Assembly (NCBI GenBank): GCA_037976565.1
Contig: CP137683.1
Span: forward strand, 13,411,699-13,475,698
Reading direction: 5' to 3'
DNA from: Mesocentrotus franciscanus
Taxonomy: Eukaryota; Echinodermata; Echinoidea; Camarodonta; Strongylocentrotidae
DNA: 64,000 bases
The position numbers were made by a program, and so were the translations under genes. The notes beneath the pieces are model-generated. The model had not been told where the DNA came from. It worked only from the letters and a program-made list of their open reading frames with translations, and made no database searches. Numbering within the stretch: position 1 is the stretch's first letter; every line of letters begins with the position of its first letter. This document shows positions 36,270 through 48,277 of the stretch, one piece after another.

Positions 36270-36345
36270 GTATGTTCAGAGCCAAAAGGGCGTTAACTCT
36301 GTGTTAGAGTATATGAATTGATGCCCTTCTGGCTCCAAACAGATA
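36270..36345. repeat. X palindrome
   Basis: CAGAGCCAAAAGGGCGTTAAC ... TTGATGCCCTTCTGGCTCC with loop CTCTGTGTTAGAGTATATGA. Confidence 0.8.
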
Positions 36346-38420
36346 ATATCATTCTAATTAAAACATTCAGTATCCCATTACCAATCAGCTTAATTCAAAT
36401 GCTATTTTATTTGTCAAGCCTTATGTCATGCAGCTTGTAACCCCTTAAAAAAAAACGTAAATAAAATAAAGACATGTTCGCACATGACATGGGAAGCCAT
36501 GATCAGTGGTTAACTTTGGCGGTATCTTCTTTAATGTATATATGAGAAGGAAATAAGGATGCAAAAGTAGCTGCACACAACAATAAGATACAAAAATGGG
36601 AAGCACATTTGTCATAGAAATAATTATGTTTACCGCATCATATGTAAGCAAGCCTAAAGAAGAACTTGTTTGGGTTTTTTTATATCTTAAAACACACAAA
36701 AAGACATGCATTGTGAAATGTGAGATTCATTTCCTAGTATTTATCAAGGAAACATTTGATATCAATTTCATTTGATATGTTTCCTTCTCAAATAAACCGA
36801 AATATATAGAAACAGGAAGATATTGAGATAAATTTGAAGAGAGATAATATCATTCTCATTAATAACTACTAACAAACAGTAGTACAGTTTATATTTGTCA
36901 AGCTTTTGTCAAGCTTTTTACAAGATCGGCAATGATCTAAGTTTGATATGAAATCATTTTTCACCTCTCATGGGCATATTGCCACATTCCTCATTTTCCT
37001 TGTGTTTGTATATGCTTTGTAAATAATATAAAAATATATTCAAGTAAAAGATCATTGCTGAAGAAAAAATAGATAAAAAATATAGTGACAAGAACTATCC
37101 GGGTTATTTTTTTTTTAATTGCAGGATTTTAAAAAAAATTAAGGAATGAAAATGAATTCATTTTGCTGTCAACTTTTACTGAAAGGAAACATAAAATGAA
37201 TGTCAATTTCATAATACCCAAATGTCAAAATTAAAAAAAGAAGGATGATGTATGAGGAAAAAGAAGAAAATAATACAAATGAACGTAATGCTTGCAAAAA
37301 CATTGGCAGATACTTCAATTAGAAAATTATTATTTACTCTTTTGTCATCTCATTCGGATATGAATAAAGCTTTTTGATCTATATTTTAACTACATTCAAT
37401 TTTTTTGTTATTTATACCTTTTAAATAAAACCAAACTGTGAAAAAAAGAGGAAGAAATATGATATATGAGGAAAATTAAGGAAACAATGAAAATAAACAT
37501 TATGTTAAGAGACTTTTATTTCTCTACAAAATTCATCGGGTCCCAATATCTTATTCTGATATACTTAAATGATGGAAATACTCCTTAAGACTGTATTAAC
37601 AACCACATTTATCATTTCCTATAAAATACAAGTACGTGGCCCATTAAAAAAATATGTGGATTTTAAGATTGAAACATGAGGGGAAAAGAATAACATATGA
37701 CGAATGTATACCTATCAATTTGAACAAACAGGATGCACAGGTTTTTATTAAATGACAACATTAGCCAATGATTCGGTTGCTCTGTTTTATGTTATTCTGT
37801 TAGGAAAGCAGTAATCAGTTGATAAGAGCATTTGCATCAATCATTTCTTTCAAATAGCTGTGCTTTTCAACTACCCCCAATAAAAAAGGTAGAAGTATAA
37901 CACAATGGTATATGTATATATATATATATATACAAAAATACATCAAAAATAAAATATACCGCCCCCAATAGTCTCTTCCACCCAGACCCTATTCCTGTGA
38001 AGGCTTGTTCATGCAATTATCAAATTAATCATAATTAGCGTCATCATCATCATTTAATGAATGGAGTTCCACATATAATTTACCCATCACATCCTCCTCA
38101 CCCCCTCCCTCCCTCACCCTCTGAACACTAATCATGCTAGTCTCCTCACCCCAGACCCTTTTCTCATAAAGCTTTGTTTACATGACATGGTAACCAAATT
38201 GGAAGCAAAATAAAATGCCTGAAGTGTGGTGCGTTTCACATTTCTGCATCTTATAACACAAGGATAAGTGAGTACGCTTGATCGAGGGCGATGCTGTAAG
38301 TTGCTATATTTTTCTGCCCCAATTACCGTTCATGTATGCGTAAAATGGCCATGTTATTTCTAAGCTTAGATCGCACAAAACGCAAACAGGTTTCAAGTTT
38401 CAAATCCAAAAATAAAAAGT
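36346..38420. other. Strongly AT-rich non-coding stretch
   Basis: No repeat family boundaries, a (TA)n run at 37914-37931 and a (CAT)n-like run near 38041-38055. No exon is supported. Confidence 0.45.
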
Positions 38421-38650
38421 ATTCTGGGTTTATAAAGTACTAAATACATAGACAAAGTCTCTAAGCGCTTTACAGACACATCGTTGACCTGGTCATTGGA
38501 TTCAGGCTTGCCCACACACAATGTATGCACATTCTCCCCTCCCTGGGGAGTAGTCCAGCCAGGTGCCTTTTTTCAGATGCTCACTACAATGAATTTCCCA
38601 TCCTATTAGAAGCAATGTAGATAAAGTGCCCTGCTTACAAGACATGTAAT
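38421..38650 (-). mobile_element. SINE fragment
   Basis: Shares TCTCTAAGCGCTTTACA, the following GGTCATTGGATT-type block and CTCCCTGGGGAGTA with the SINE at 60815-61147. The tRNA-like head is missing. Confidence 0.6.
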
Positions 38651-38741
38651 GTAGACCCTGTCTAGAAAGGCTACCTGTCTACAGTGGCCACTTTTTCTGT
38701 TTCCCTAATGTGGCCTTTATAGACAGGTTTGACTGTACATT
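38651..38741. mobile_element. Short copy of the GTCTATAAAGACC MITE
   Basis: GTAGACCCTGTCTAGAAAGG ... CCTTTATAGACAGGTTTGACTGTA. See 11561-11748. Confidence 0.65.
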
Positions 38742-38769
38742 GGAAAAGTCTCCTTTGATCTCTCTCTCT

Positions 38770-39700
38770 CTCTCTCCATTTCTTCAAAGTTCAAGAAATT
38801 ATGTGCACCATCTGCAATTCACGATAGACAGATCCTAAGCGGTATTCAATTCACAAAAATATAAACTTAGGATAAAATGAATTAACAATGTAGATTATGC
38901 CTTTGGGATAAGAATTTCCTTGTAGCCAAAACAAAAGAAAGGTCTTAAAAATCATTACATCATGCTTTATAAGATTAAAAAATTACAGTAAATGGATATA
39001 TTTCTTAATTTATCCACAGAGGATCTTGGTAGCAGGAGATTTCATTGTCTAGACGAACTGCTATTTTTCTCATTCCTATATTTTTTTATCTCAGGTTATT
39101 CAACCTATCTTATTCTTCATAAGAAAACAAAATCTTGCTTCCTCTGTCTAAATGTCAGTCCAATTAAAGTACTATGCTCTTTCTATATATACTGTAGAGA
39201 AAAACACAAATATTTTGGGCATGTAAATGCAGCTCAAAATAGACATGTATGTACATCTATGTCTAGATTAATAAATCCCATAATCAGGTCATTCAACCTT
39301 TCATATTTGTCTGTAAATGTGTTTCTTTACTTTTCCTCATTTCTATCAGTTATGTGCAACATCTTCCTGGCTTAGAGTGGACTATGTCACCCATCAATGC
39401 TTGTGTAAGGCAGTGGCTATTTCATCGAGATTAATCACAGTATTGGGGTCTTTGGAGCATACTTGTTTGTCTGCAAATACATGTTTTCTACTTTTCTGAT
39501 GGGTTATGTACACCATCTCCACTCCTTCAAAAGCATTCTTCATTGCTGTGCACGTAGAACACCAAGACTACAAACATTTCTCAATCACTCGTTCATTTCA
39601 TGGCTCTCTCTGCATTTGGAATCTTCATGAAATCATTTATGTGCACCATCTCCGATCTTTTGCGAGCATTATTTTCTGCCATATAGCCTGACAATCTAGA
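38770..39700 (+). repeat. Diverged tandem repeat, about 150-bp unit
   Basis: TTATGTGCACCATCTCC-like words recur at about 38800, 39352, 39506 and 39639, each following a TTTCTxCTTTTC-like stretch. An old, degenerate array. The 127-residue frame at 38992-39375 lies in it and looks non-coding. Confidence 0.5.
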
Positions 39701-40860
39701 CTACGAGATACTCCAGTTCATTCACCCGACCTTACTCTTCCTCCCAACATGTTCTTCACCGTTTCTATCTTCTGTTCCTCAAGCCCTAATGCTCCTATGA
39801 ATTATAGATAAGATGCGAGATTAGTTGCAAATGATGAAAGGGGTTTTGCCCTGCTCTCCATTTTTTAGTACGTTTCATATCTTAATCATTCGTTTCTCCC
39901 CCATTATAACATATATCATCCTGACAGTAGTTATGCTATATACATTTTGTACATCAATTCCTTTAAAGCATTTCTAAACATTTTTTAAAATATTCATTAG
40001 CATATTTTCATCACAAGGATAAAAAGAATCTGCCAGCACCAGTGAAAAGGAGCTAAGAATGAATATGTCACAAAAGGAATTCTTTTCAGCAAACAATAAA
40101 TATTCTTTTTTAATGATTTGAAAATGAATTACTTTTCATTCTATAAACCAGAACTATCCCATCTTTAAAAAAGATGATCACTTAGAAAAAAACTTGTATA
40201 TGGATGGAAGATATAAATCATTTTCATTCCAACAATTATTAACAACTCGTTCTCTGACTTTATCAGAATATTTTCAAGCTGAATGTAAGTGTATCATTAA
40301 GCTGACAGCAAGAGTGTTTGATTATGGAATGCTTTTGTTTCGTTTTATTTTATTTCTGATGACTCAAGAGAAAAGAGGTCAAGTATATAACGTGTCTACA
40401 TGCACATTGTACATAATATTATTTACTTCATTGGATTAAACTTTTAGACATTTTTTATTAAAATATGATTTGTATCAATGTTAAATCAGAAGTACATATA
40501 GCTATTAACAACACCGTATAATGAAACTGTAGGCTACACTATAAAGTCAAATCTCAATATTACACACCGCAGTATATCATCATAATGTTGATCAGACATT
40601 TACCCTGTATTTTAACTGAAGCTATTTTTGTTGAAAATTAGTTATTTTGATCTGGCTAGTAGCCTCAATTCATTAGCTAATGTCAGCCCATCGTCACCTT
40701 GTGGTGTATTTCTAATGCGAGGATCTCAATTTGCGGTTAAGTTAATGAGCGACCAGGCATGATAGCGCAGACGTGCGTGACGTTCCGCTTGCATGGAGAG
40801 ATGGCGCAAAGATGAAAAACATTTTTTGTGGACGGCATGTATGTGGAGTTAGAGTCCTAT
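39701..40860. other. Non-coding stretch
   Basis: Nothing recognised. Confidence 0.4.
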
Positions 40861-41270
40861 ACCCCTTCTCCCGCTCAACAATTTCATCCCTTCCCCCTCT
40901 CCCATCCTCTCTCCAGTCTAGCCCCCATCCTACATGTATTTCTTGCCCTCCCTACCCTCCCCCCTCTCCCTTCCTACCCCTCCCTATCTCTCATCCATCT
41001 TTGCCCCATCTCCTCTCTTCCCCTCCCTCTGCCTCCCTACTTCCTCTCCTTGTTCTTGCCCTGTCCCCTCCCTACTCTCTCACCCTCCTTACCTCTCCCC
41101 ATTCTTGCCCCAAAAAACTCTCTCACTCTTCATACCCTCTTTCCTTTCCTCTTTCCTGCCTCACCCTTCCTCCTTCCCCATCCCTCCCCATCCCTCCCTC
41201 CTCCCTATTTCTCCTCCAAACTCTTACCCCTTTGCCTCCCACTCCCTTCCACCTTCCACATGACACCCCC
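40861..41270 (+). repeat. C/T-rich low-complexity region
   Basis: CCCTCC/CTCTCC-rich, giving three overlapping frames of 109-181 residues, all Pro/Ser/Leu low complexity. Confidence 0.85.
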
Positions 41271-41496
41271 AGGCTCAGGGCATACTGACAACGTTGTCAC
41301 ATCTTCAAAACTATCTTTCAAGGGGGTCTTTATACTCCTAGCCCTCCTCCCCCTCATAAAAAAGGCATCTTAGCTACCCAGCTGGTAGAAAGTAACCATC
41401 CATGGTTGGATGCCTCAAGTTCATTGGGGTATACATGTTGATGTCAAGCAGCTGGTTTATGACTAAGATCAGGAATGAATCTATATATTAATACGC

Positions 41497-41785
41497 AAAA
41501 TCGCCGCGGGGGGTGCGTAACGGTCTGCCAATGTGAATTTCTGGACATCAAACCCGTCTTTCCTCGACCCTGCCCGCCTCTGCCGTGGCGCGGGAACGGC
41601 GACGCAATTCCAAATGGATGGGATCGGGCATGTCGCGTGCCACGTCGACCCGTGGTCGCCGTCCATGTCGTTAAAAGGTGGTTTCGGGGTCCCGGGAGGA
41701 CGGGCGGACGAGAGCACGGCCGGCGTCGTCCGTGCAAGGAGGCGACGAACCCGAGAGTGAGTCGGCGAGGCGTGCACCCGCCCTC
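41497..41785. other. GC-rich block in the Helitron 5' part
   Basis: A sharp GC-rich segment, unlike anything nearby (GACGGGCGGACGAGAGCACG, GGCGACGAACCCGAGAG). Frames are open in several registers because of composition; none resembles a known protein. It could be a captured host fragment (promoter, or rDNA-spacer-like by composition) or native Helitron 5' sequence. Confidence 0.5.
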
Positions 41786-41790
41786 TGCAC

Positions 41791-42014
41791 GTCTAATCAA
41801 AGAGATCACACTATCAAGAGACAGTCCAGTCCATGATGTGTTGTAGCAATATGCACGTCGCAAAGGGCAGGGCCTATCCCGTGTTAGGCATCTTGCTATA
41901 TGCAGTCTAATCAAAGAGATACTTTATCAAGAGACACTCCACTCACGTCATGTAGCGTAAGACATGCATAATGCGATGGGTTGGGCCTATCCCGTGTGAG
42001 GCATCTTGCTATAT
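41791..42014 (+). repeat. Two-copy tandem, about 113-bp unit
   Basis: Copies begin at 41791 and 41905 with GTCTAATCAAAGAGAT. Both contain TATCAAGAGACA, then GGGCCTATCCCGTGT, and end GCATCTTGCTATAT. Confidence 0.9.
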
Positions 42015-42599
42015 ATACGCATCAGCCAAACTGACGTCAACGTAATACGTGGTTCTACGCTCACACAGGTACACACACAGTCGAGATAATTCGTGCGACG
42101 GTTACAATATATTGGCACAAACAGTCCGATTTTTCGCGTAAAATCTTTACTTTGAATATATTTGTACAAATTCTGTGGACCATGCCAACATAATCATAGT
42201 CCAAGCTTCTGCTTTATTGGTCTTTTATGAAAACTACATTGAAATCACAACAATAATAACGCAAATAGATTGTAAATGTCGAGACCATATAACTGAAGAG
42301 AAGAAAATTCAGCGAGCTTAGGTAATATCACATGCCTCCGCACGGGCAACTCCCGCGGTGTCAGGCCAGTCACGGCGCTCACACAATGCAATTTAACCTA
42401 TGCAGTAACTGCAGCACTCTAGCTATACTGCATGTAGTACCTGTATATAGCGTGTATTTAGATCATTCAATGTTTCATGTTTGAGCCGTGCAATTGTTGT
42501 TTTCTTTTATTTCTTTTTTGAATGTGATGTGAATGTGAGTACGGTACGTACATGCTATTACAGAAGTGTGCAAGGAATGATAGGCCTACAGGTGGAAGG

Positions 42600-44014
42600 A
42601 GGCGCGGATCCATGGGGGCAGGGGCCTTGGTCCCCCTCCCAGCAAAGAAAAAAAAGAGAGAGAAAGAAGGAAAAGAAGGGAAAAGGGAGAGAAAGGGAAA
42701 GAAAGAAGAGGAAGAAGAAAAGAAAAGGTGTAAATAAGAAGGAGATGGGGGCGCGAAGGGCCTTGCCTCCCGGGCTGTTGCCTCCCCCACCCCCTCATCA
42801 ACAAAATAAGAGAGAAGGAAGGAAAGGGAAAGAAAAAAGAAAAGAGGAGATAAAGAGAAAGAAAAAAGAGGAAGAAAGGAAAAGAAGGGGATATCAGTTG
42901 CAATTTTCGCCAACAAGTTGTGAATCGAGGGCCAAAAACCTTGCCTCTCCCCGGCCCCCGCCCCCGCCAACAAAAGAGAGCTAAAATGGAACAAAAAAGA
43001 GTAAGAAGAAAAGAAAAGGGTGAAAAGAAGGGAGATCAGTTGCGATTAATCCCGCCAAAACGTGTGAATCGGCCCTTGCGTCCCTTCCCCAGCACTCCTA
43101 AAGAGAGAGAAAGAAGGAAGGGAAAGAAAAAAAAGAGAAAGAAGAAAGGTAGGGAGATCAGTTGCGATTTTCCCGCCAACAAGGTGTAGATCGGGGGCGC
43201 TTGCATACTGACGGGGCTTGGGTGCTTGGGGCCTGCCCCAAATGAAATTTAAACGTGGTTTATTTCTAATTCGATACCGGTGATTTACAAATGTTGCTGA
43301 AATGACATAATTTTCCGAGATTTTTAGTACATTATACTTTTGATGCGTTTGTTGGAAAATGACAAATTCCCAAATTTACAGTCGGGCAAAAATATACTTA
43401 TTTAGAGGCCTACATGTCAGGGTCCGCGGAATGGCAGGGCTCGGAGGGCTCGAGCTCCACCCCCCCCCTCCCCACTTTTTGTGGAAAAGTATATTAAAGA
43501 GAAATAGAAAGAAAGAGAGAAAGAAAGAAAAAATAGTGACCTGCCAGTGTCACAAATAATGAGGTATCAAAATATGCTCATCTGACCGTGATTAAATGCC
43601 TAAAACCCTGAGCTTCTGGGGCTCCGCCCCCTGGACCCCACGCCAATGAGTGACCTGCCAGTGCCACAAATAAGGTATCAAATTATACTCATCTGACCGT
43701 AATTAAATGCCTAAAAACCCTGAACTTCCGGTGGCTCTGCCCCCTGGACCCACTCAATGGCCCTAAGGCGGACCCTGGATGCTTATCTGACCGTAATTTA
43801 ATGCCTAAAACCCTGAGCTTCTGGGGCTCCGCCCTTGACCCCGAATCACTATGAAAACGTTGAGCGGGGCTTGCATGTAAGAGTGGGGTGATGCGGATGT
43901 TTTGTCTGCCCCGGCCTCCCCAAAAAAAAAAAACGTTTTTGCTCATTACGTACCAATATTTGGCTCGCATAACTTCAAATTTGGGCCCCCTAAGGAATCC
44001 TGGATCCGCGCCTG
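42600..44014. mobile_element. Nested TIR element with 9-bp flanking repeat
   Basis: Ends AGGCGCGGATCCA (42600-42612) and TGGATCCGCGCCT (44001-44013) are perfect inverse, flanked by GGTGGAAGG at 42591-42599 and 44015-44023. A duplication of 8-9 bp fits Mutator-like transposition. Contents: about four GA-rich units of about 135 bp sharing GGAGATCAGTTGCGATTT...CGCCAACAAG (42745-43200) and a tandem repeat of about 110 bp with GGGGCTCCGCCCCCTGGACC (43530-43850). No intact gene; the long GA/CT frames at 42467-42994 are low complexity. Confidence 0.72.
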
Positions 44015-44030
44015 GGTGGAAGGGATATAA

Positions 44031-44200
44031 AACAAATATACAATGACTCATTCTCGAACAAGCTAAAACTATTCGCACTCAGGAACATCAATAGTACTGT
44101 TCTCCGGGCCGCGATGGCCCTCGGGAGAATATAATACGATTTGATGTTCCTTCGATGCGAATAGTTTTAGCTAGATCCTCGAGTGTCATTTTATATTTGT
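44031..44200. repeat. 170-bp palindrome inside the Helitron
   Basis: Arms contain GCTAAAACTATTCGCA and TGCGAATAGTTTTAGC, then GGAACATCAA / TTGATGTTCC, around a centre CTCCGGGCCGCGATGGCCC. Such palindromes often lie near Helitron 3' ends. Confidence 0.8.
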
Positions 44201-44562
44201 ATATTTGTATATTATTTTCAGTGCATGCATGACAACAATATTCGTATAGATAACGAGAGTGAGGATCCGGAAAGGGATAGTGAAAAAGTAGGAACGAATT
44301 TAAGTGACGACAATAATCGTAATTAACGAAAGTAAAAAGAAAGTATTAGTCTAAAATATATGCATCAATTTTAATTACAACTTATTGATTTCACTGTTTT
44401 CTTCCAATTTTCAAGTTTTATTACATGATACATATTTATAAAAAAAAAAATCAAAATGACATGGGACAGCAAACAAAAGGTTGATATTCTAACGAGTACA
44501 ATATTAATGAAAAGAAGAAGAAAAATTATAAAATGATGAAAAGAAATTATCTTTAAAACATA

Positions 44563-44596
<34 letters not shown>

Positions 44597-44685
44597 TAAT
44601 ATCGATAATAATAATCGTTAGCACATATCTATTTTCAACCCCCAACCTCCCTAGAATCCCGTGGATTTTCCACGGGTCCTGCTAG

Positions 44686-46062
44686 TACTTACCTAATATC
44701 AGCAGTGGATACTTACCTAATATTATTATGAGGCCATGGGACTATTAAAAATGTAGTTTCTTTGTTAACATTCATTGATCAGAATAAACCTGTTTTCATA
44801 GTGTGTTTCTAGTATTACAACTATATATATATATTAAAATGCAATATGGAGTACTCATATGGTGTACATCACTTTTCATTCGTTGCACGATTTAGAAAAT
44901 TTGAAACGAGATGTAAAGTTAAGATAGAAGTAGCGTCAACAACAACAACAACAACAGTAAAATCGTAATTTAAATTTGATAGGACATTTCCTATGATCTC
45001 TCTAGAACATGATTCGATGCTAGCTATAATACCATACACAGCACCCCATTTGCAGGCCAAACAAATGAAAAGGTTAAATTCCAACGGCATTTGAAAGATA
45101 ATACTAATCTAGAACTTTCCTCAAAACGAAAGGGCTTGAAAATGTGTTTTTGTGGGAAAATAATGACCGTTAGTTGTCAAATTGACTTTAGGGATTGCGA
45201 TCCTTTTAGTAAATAATCTGATTTTCAGACCCTTGTACCGAATGGTGTACGTTTTGTGCTGCTCAAAGATTCAATCAGTTTAATTTTGGCCATTACAAGA
45301 AGTGGGTTATTGAAATGCTCATGTACCCTTTACAGCTCATTTTATGTATGTTATTACCAAAGAAAAAATGAAGTCAGTCAGTCACTCAATAGTGTCTGAC
45401 AGTGAAGTCTAGAAAGTAAACGGGTTTCCTTGCATAATTTGAATACTAGGACACTGCTAACGTTTAAATTTCAAAGAATATAGGACATACGTGACATATT
45501 CATAATTCCTGCAAAGTTCAACAGAATGTGATGTTGGCTGCAAATGGGACATAGTACCTTTAAGCAATGGACGTGCCTTTTATAAGCAAACAATTGTTGA
45601 ATTCCTCTTACACTGTGTGTTCTCGATTATCATGACTCGACCAAGAGCAAAATCACGACCCACACATCGGCCCACTAAGCATCTCTAAATCTAATCCCCC
45701 AACTGAATTATTTCCACAAGCATAAATCACATAAGCCCTAGAGAAGCTTAAATCAGAGGATCGTTTCGATTCTACAACCGAACATATGCAATCAAGGAAG
45801 GCAACGTTTTATGGTCTTGAATCAATATCTCATTGCATATGGCTGCCCTGTGGGTTAATGAGTTGTGAATTGTTGAAAAGTGCATCCGTCTCCCGTGTGC
45901 ATTTCTTATTTTTTCAAGCAAAGGTATAAGCAGGGGGTCCCTATACTCTAGCTCACATGCAGTAAAGAGGGAACATTTATAAAATGATTTGAAGGAAATC
46001 AACAATAATAAACAAATAAATAGATAATTTGTATATACAGTGTATTTAGAGGACATAAATCA
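44686..46062. other. Non-coding stretch
   Basis: No gene or element ends recognised. Confidence 0.4.
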
Positions 46063-46366
46063 TCCCCCTACCCCCGGCAAAAAAATAATAAGTTTATTTG
46101 TTTGAAAGCAGAGAAATAAGAGATACTGATTGGCAAAAGTTTGAAATGAATCGGACCAATAATAAGAAAGTTATGAATGTTTTAAATATGGGATCACTAA
46201 GTCTATGTTAATCTCAAATTGGCAATCTGGTCAGTGGATTGTGACGTAATCACAGATAACTCTACCTTTTGTAATGTACTAAAATATCATAAATTTTTGG
46301 TTTTCTCTTAAGTGCCTTCTCCCTTTGGGCACTACTCAAAATATATTATGGATAGCATAGATTTCC
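46063..46366 (+). repeat. Interspersed repeat Q, copy 1
   Basis: Shares TTTGTTTGAAAGCAGA, AATCGGACCAATAATAAG, and GGGCACTACTCAAAATATAT in order with 61765-62615. It is uninterrupted and so gives the empty-site sequence for the insertion in copy 2. Confidence 0.85.
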
Positions 46367-47390
46367 CTTTAAGTACATGTACATGTATACGTAGAAACTT
46401 TCTTCTGGTAAATTTGTTACTTTCTCCTAATTTTCTTCTACATTTGTCCTTTTGTTTAATACATGTATCTTTTTGATTGGGAATTTCCAAACATTGTACA
46501 TGATGTAGCTCTTGACAGGCTGTGGGATATAACTATGCACAACACTAGAGGGCACTCGACATAAATCAAACACATGGCCAAGTTGATCCAGTCGTATAGC
46601 ATCTCTGCAAATGCATTCCAATGACTTTTGGTCAAATTTGAATGTAAGTTTCTGGTGAATGTTGGTGACAGAAGTCAATATAAAACCAATAAAAATACTT
46701 CTTAAATTGGACTTTGCAAAAAGGTCAAATGTAGTTCACATCAATCACATGAAAGGAAAGGATATGAAAGGAAAGGAAAGGAAAGGAAAGGAAAGGAAAA
46801 GAAAGGAAAGGAAAGGAAAGCAAATGGGACTTAGAGAGGATCGTTTATCAAGAGGACTTTGTTCGCTGGACAGTGCATAAACACGTACATAAAATACACC
46901 ATGAGGAACCTTGTCGAAGTGCTAATTTCACCCATCCAATACAACCCCCAAAAAAAAAAAAAAAAAAAATAGAATGAGAAAATTATCACTCATCAAGAAC
47001 TTCATAATACTACTTGGGGGCTCTATAAAAATGCAATTCCACAGACAGTACTAAAAAGTACTCTTTGGCATGGCCATATTTTCACAACCCTCAAGAATTC
47101 ATAGCCCACATGTGTTCATGGATTTTAGGGTTGGATAAGTTGGAAAGCTGATTGGTTGGTTGGTTTAATTCTAACCTCAACCTTATCTGGTCAAAGAGGA
47201 TATCCACTTTGAGGAAAAAAAGGGAAACAGGACTTCCAGCTTTCATACCGAAAGTGCATGTCTGATGACTAAGAACAGTCCGGGGGATTTCAAACATTCT
47301 TCCTCTTTCGGGGGATGCAAATTTCATGTTCAATTGTCAAAACTTCCATCACCATGTCAAAATGTTCTTTTTACTGACAATGTAGTGCAT
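46367..47390. other. Non-coding stretch with (GGAAA)n
   Basis: AGGAAAGGAA repeats at 46753-46821 and an A-run at 46951-46970. No gene is supported. Confidence 0.5.
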
Positions 47391-47392
47391 AT

Positions 47393-47470
47393 CCTCTGTT
47401 CAGGGCCAAAAGGTCATTAAATCGGTGTTAAAGTATATGAGTTAATGCTCTTCTGGCTCTTACCTAATGA
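47393..47470. repeat. X palindrome
   Basis: CAGGGCCAAAAGGTCATTAA ... TTAATGCTCTTCTGGCTC. Confidence 0.75.
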
Positions 47471-47588
47471 TATCATCATGAAACCCATCTCTGTTATCTA
47501 TAAATCATTTCAAAACAATTTTGTTGATGATGTTTTGGATGATTGAAAGCCAAATAGCTCCAGTGATAATCCAGTTCTGACATAAATA

Positions 47589-47835
47589 GAGGTGTCGTGG
47601 TATAGTGGATATGTCACCAGACTGTGGATCACATGGTTCACGGTTCGAGTCCCACCGTGGCACTAATGTCCTTTGGCAAGCCATTAATCTACATTTGCCA
47701 CTCTCCGCCCGGTGTAAATGGGTAACTGATATCCTTGAGGACTTGCCGCTTTGACAGATCGGCTATAACCAGAATAATATTGTTGATGCACCGTGAGCGT
47801 CACGGCAAGATCGATATGAGCGCTAGATACATAAG
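47589..47835 (+). mobile_element. tRNA-derived SINE, copy 2
   Basis: The A-box-like TGGTATAGTGGATATG and a good B box GGTTCGAGTCCC head the element. The body matches the copy at 22573 through AATGTCCTTTGGCAAG, GCCACTCTCCGCCC and AAATGGGTAACTGATAT. Internal pol III promoter boxes are better kept than in copy 1. Confidence 0.85.
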
Positions 47836-48239
47836 AAGCCAATATTACACATGTACATTGTAGAAATTTACTTAATACCCCAGCCTCACAACAATTAAGA
47901 CCGACTACAGGCCGAACAAACTATCCTATGACCTCCAATGGTAAAAAAATCGGTCGATTTGGAGTCGGTATGGAGTTAGCCTATAATCTAGGCGGAGTGC
48001 CGAGCTTTTTTCTTTGCTGCTAGACTAACCTTAAGCAGAACGTCTGATACGGCGAGACTACGAACCGTGAGTCGCGAAGCGGCTCACCGCCTATAATCAC
48101 TGGTCTAGCTTTAGTCGTTGTTTTTATTATCGACCATGAATCCGTGGCAGTTTTTCGCACGAAAAACCTCATGAATACGAAATGAACTCAACCAATCAGA
48201 AACACGTATGGAGAAGAGTCTATGCATATGCATATTATA

Positions 48240-48277
48240 AATCACGTGACATTACGTCATTTTCTTCATCCAAGATG
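48240..48277 (+). promoter_or_regulatory. Compact promoter/start region of the RecQ-like gene
   Basis: Within 35 bp: CACGTG (48243-48248), ATTACGTCA (CRE-like, 48251-48259), a pyrimidine stretch and CCAAGATGGCGG (48270-48281). The last is a YY1-type start element in which the ATG (48275-48277) is embedded. A mirror-image version (CCGCCATTTTG) lies near the other TIR at about 48899-48909. Confidence 0.55.

Larger units (their letters stand above)
41480..44685 (+). mobile_element. Helitron-like non-autonomous element, 3.2 kb
   Basis: The 5' end TCTATATATTAATACGCAAA follows an A (41479). The 3' end has a hairpin (arms CCCGTGGA / TCCACGGG, 44658-44676) followed five bases later by CTAG (44682-44685) and then T. 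This is the Helitron signature: 5' TC, 3' hairpin plus CTRR, insertion between A and T, no TIR and no target duplication. No Rep or helicase frame is visible, so it is non-autonomous. The interior holds a GC-rich block, a 113-bp tandem pair, a nested TIR element and a palindrome. Pairing these two ends is an inference, but each fits on its own. Confidence 0.78.

Noticed and set aside
40773..41373. Frames of 109-181 residues
   Set aside because: C/T-rich low complexity; three registers open at once.
41444..41914. Possible 156-residue minus-strand gene in GC-rich DNA
   Set aside because: The frame crosses the Helitron 5' border at 41480 and runs into the 113-bp tandem repeat, so it cannot be a single old gene; openness follows from GC content.
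42467..42994. Frames of 167 and 175 residues on opposite strands
   Set aside because: GA-rich tandem units inside a TIR element; Lys/Glu/Arg or Ser/Phe/Leu bias without domains.
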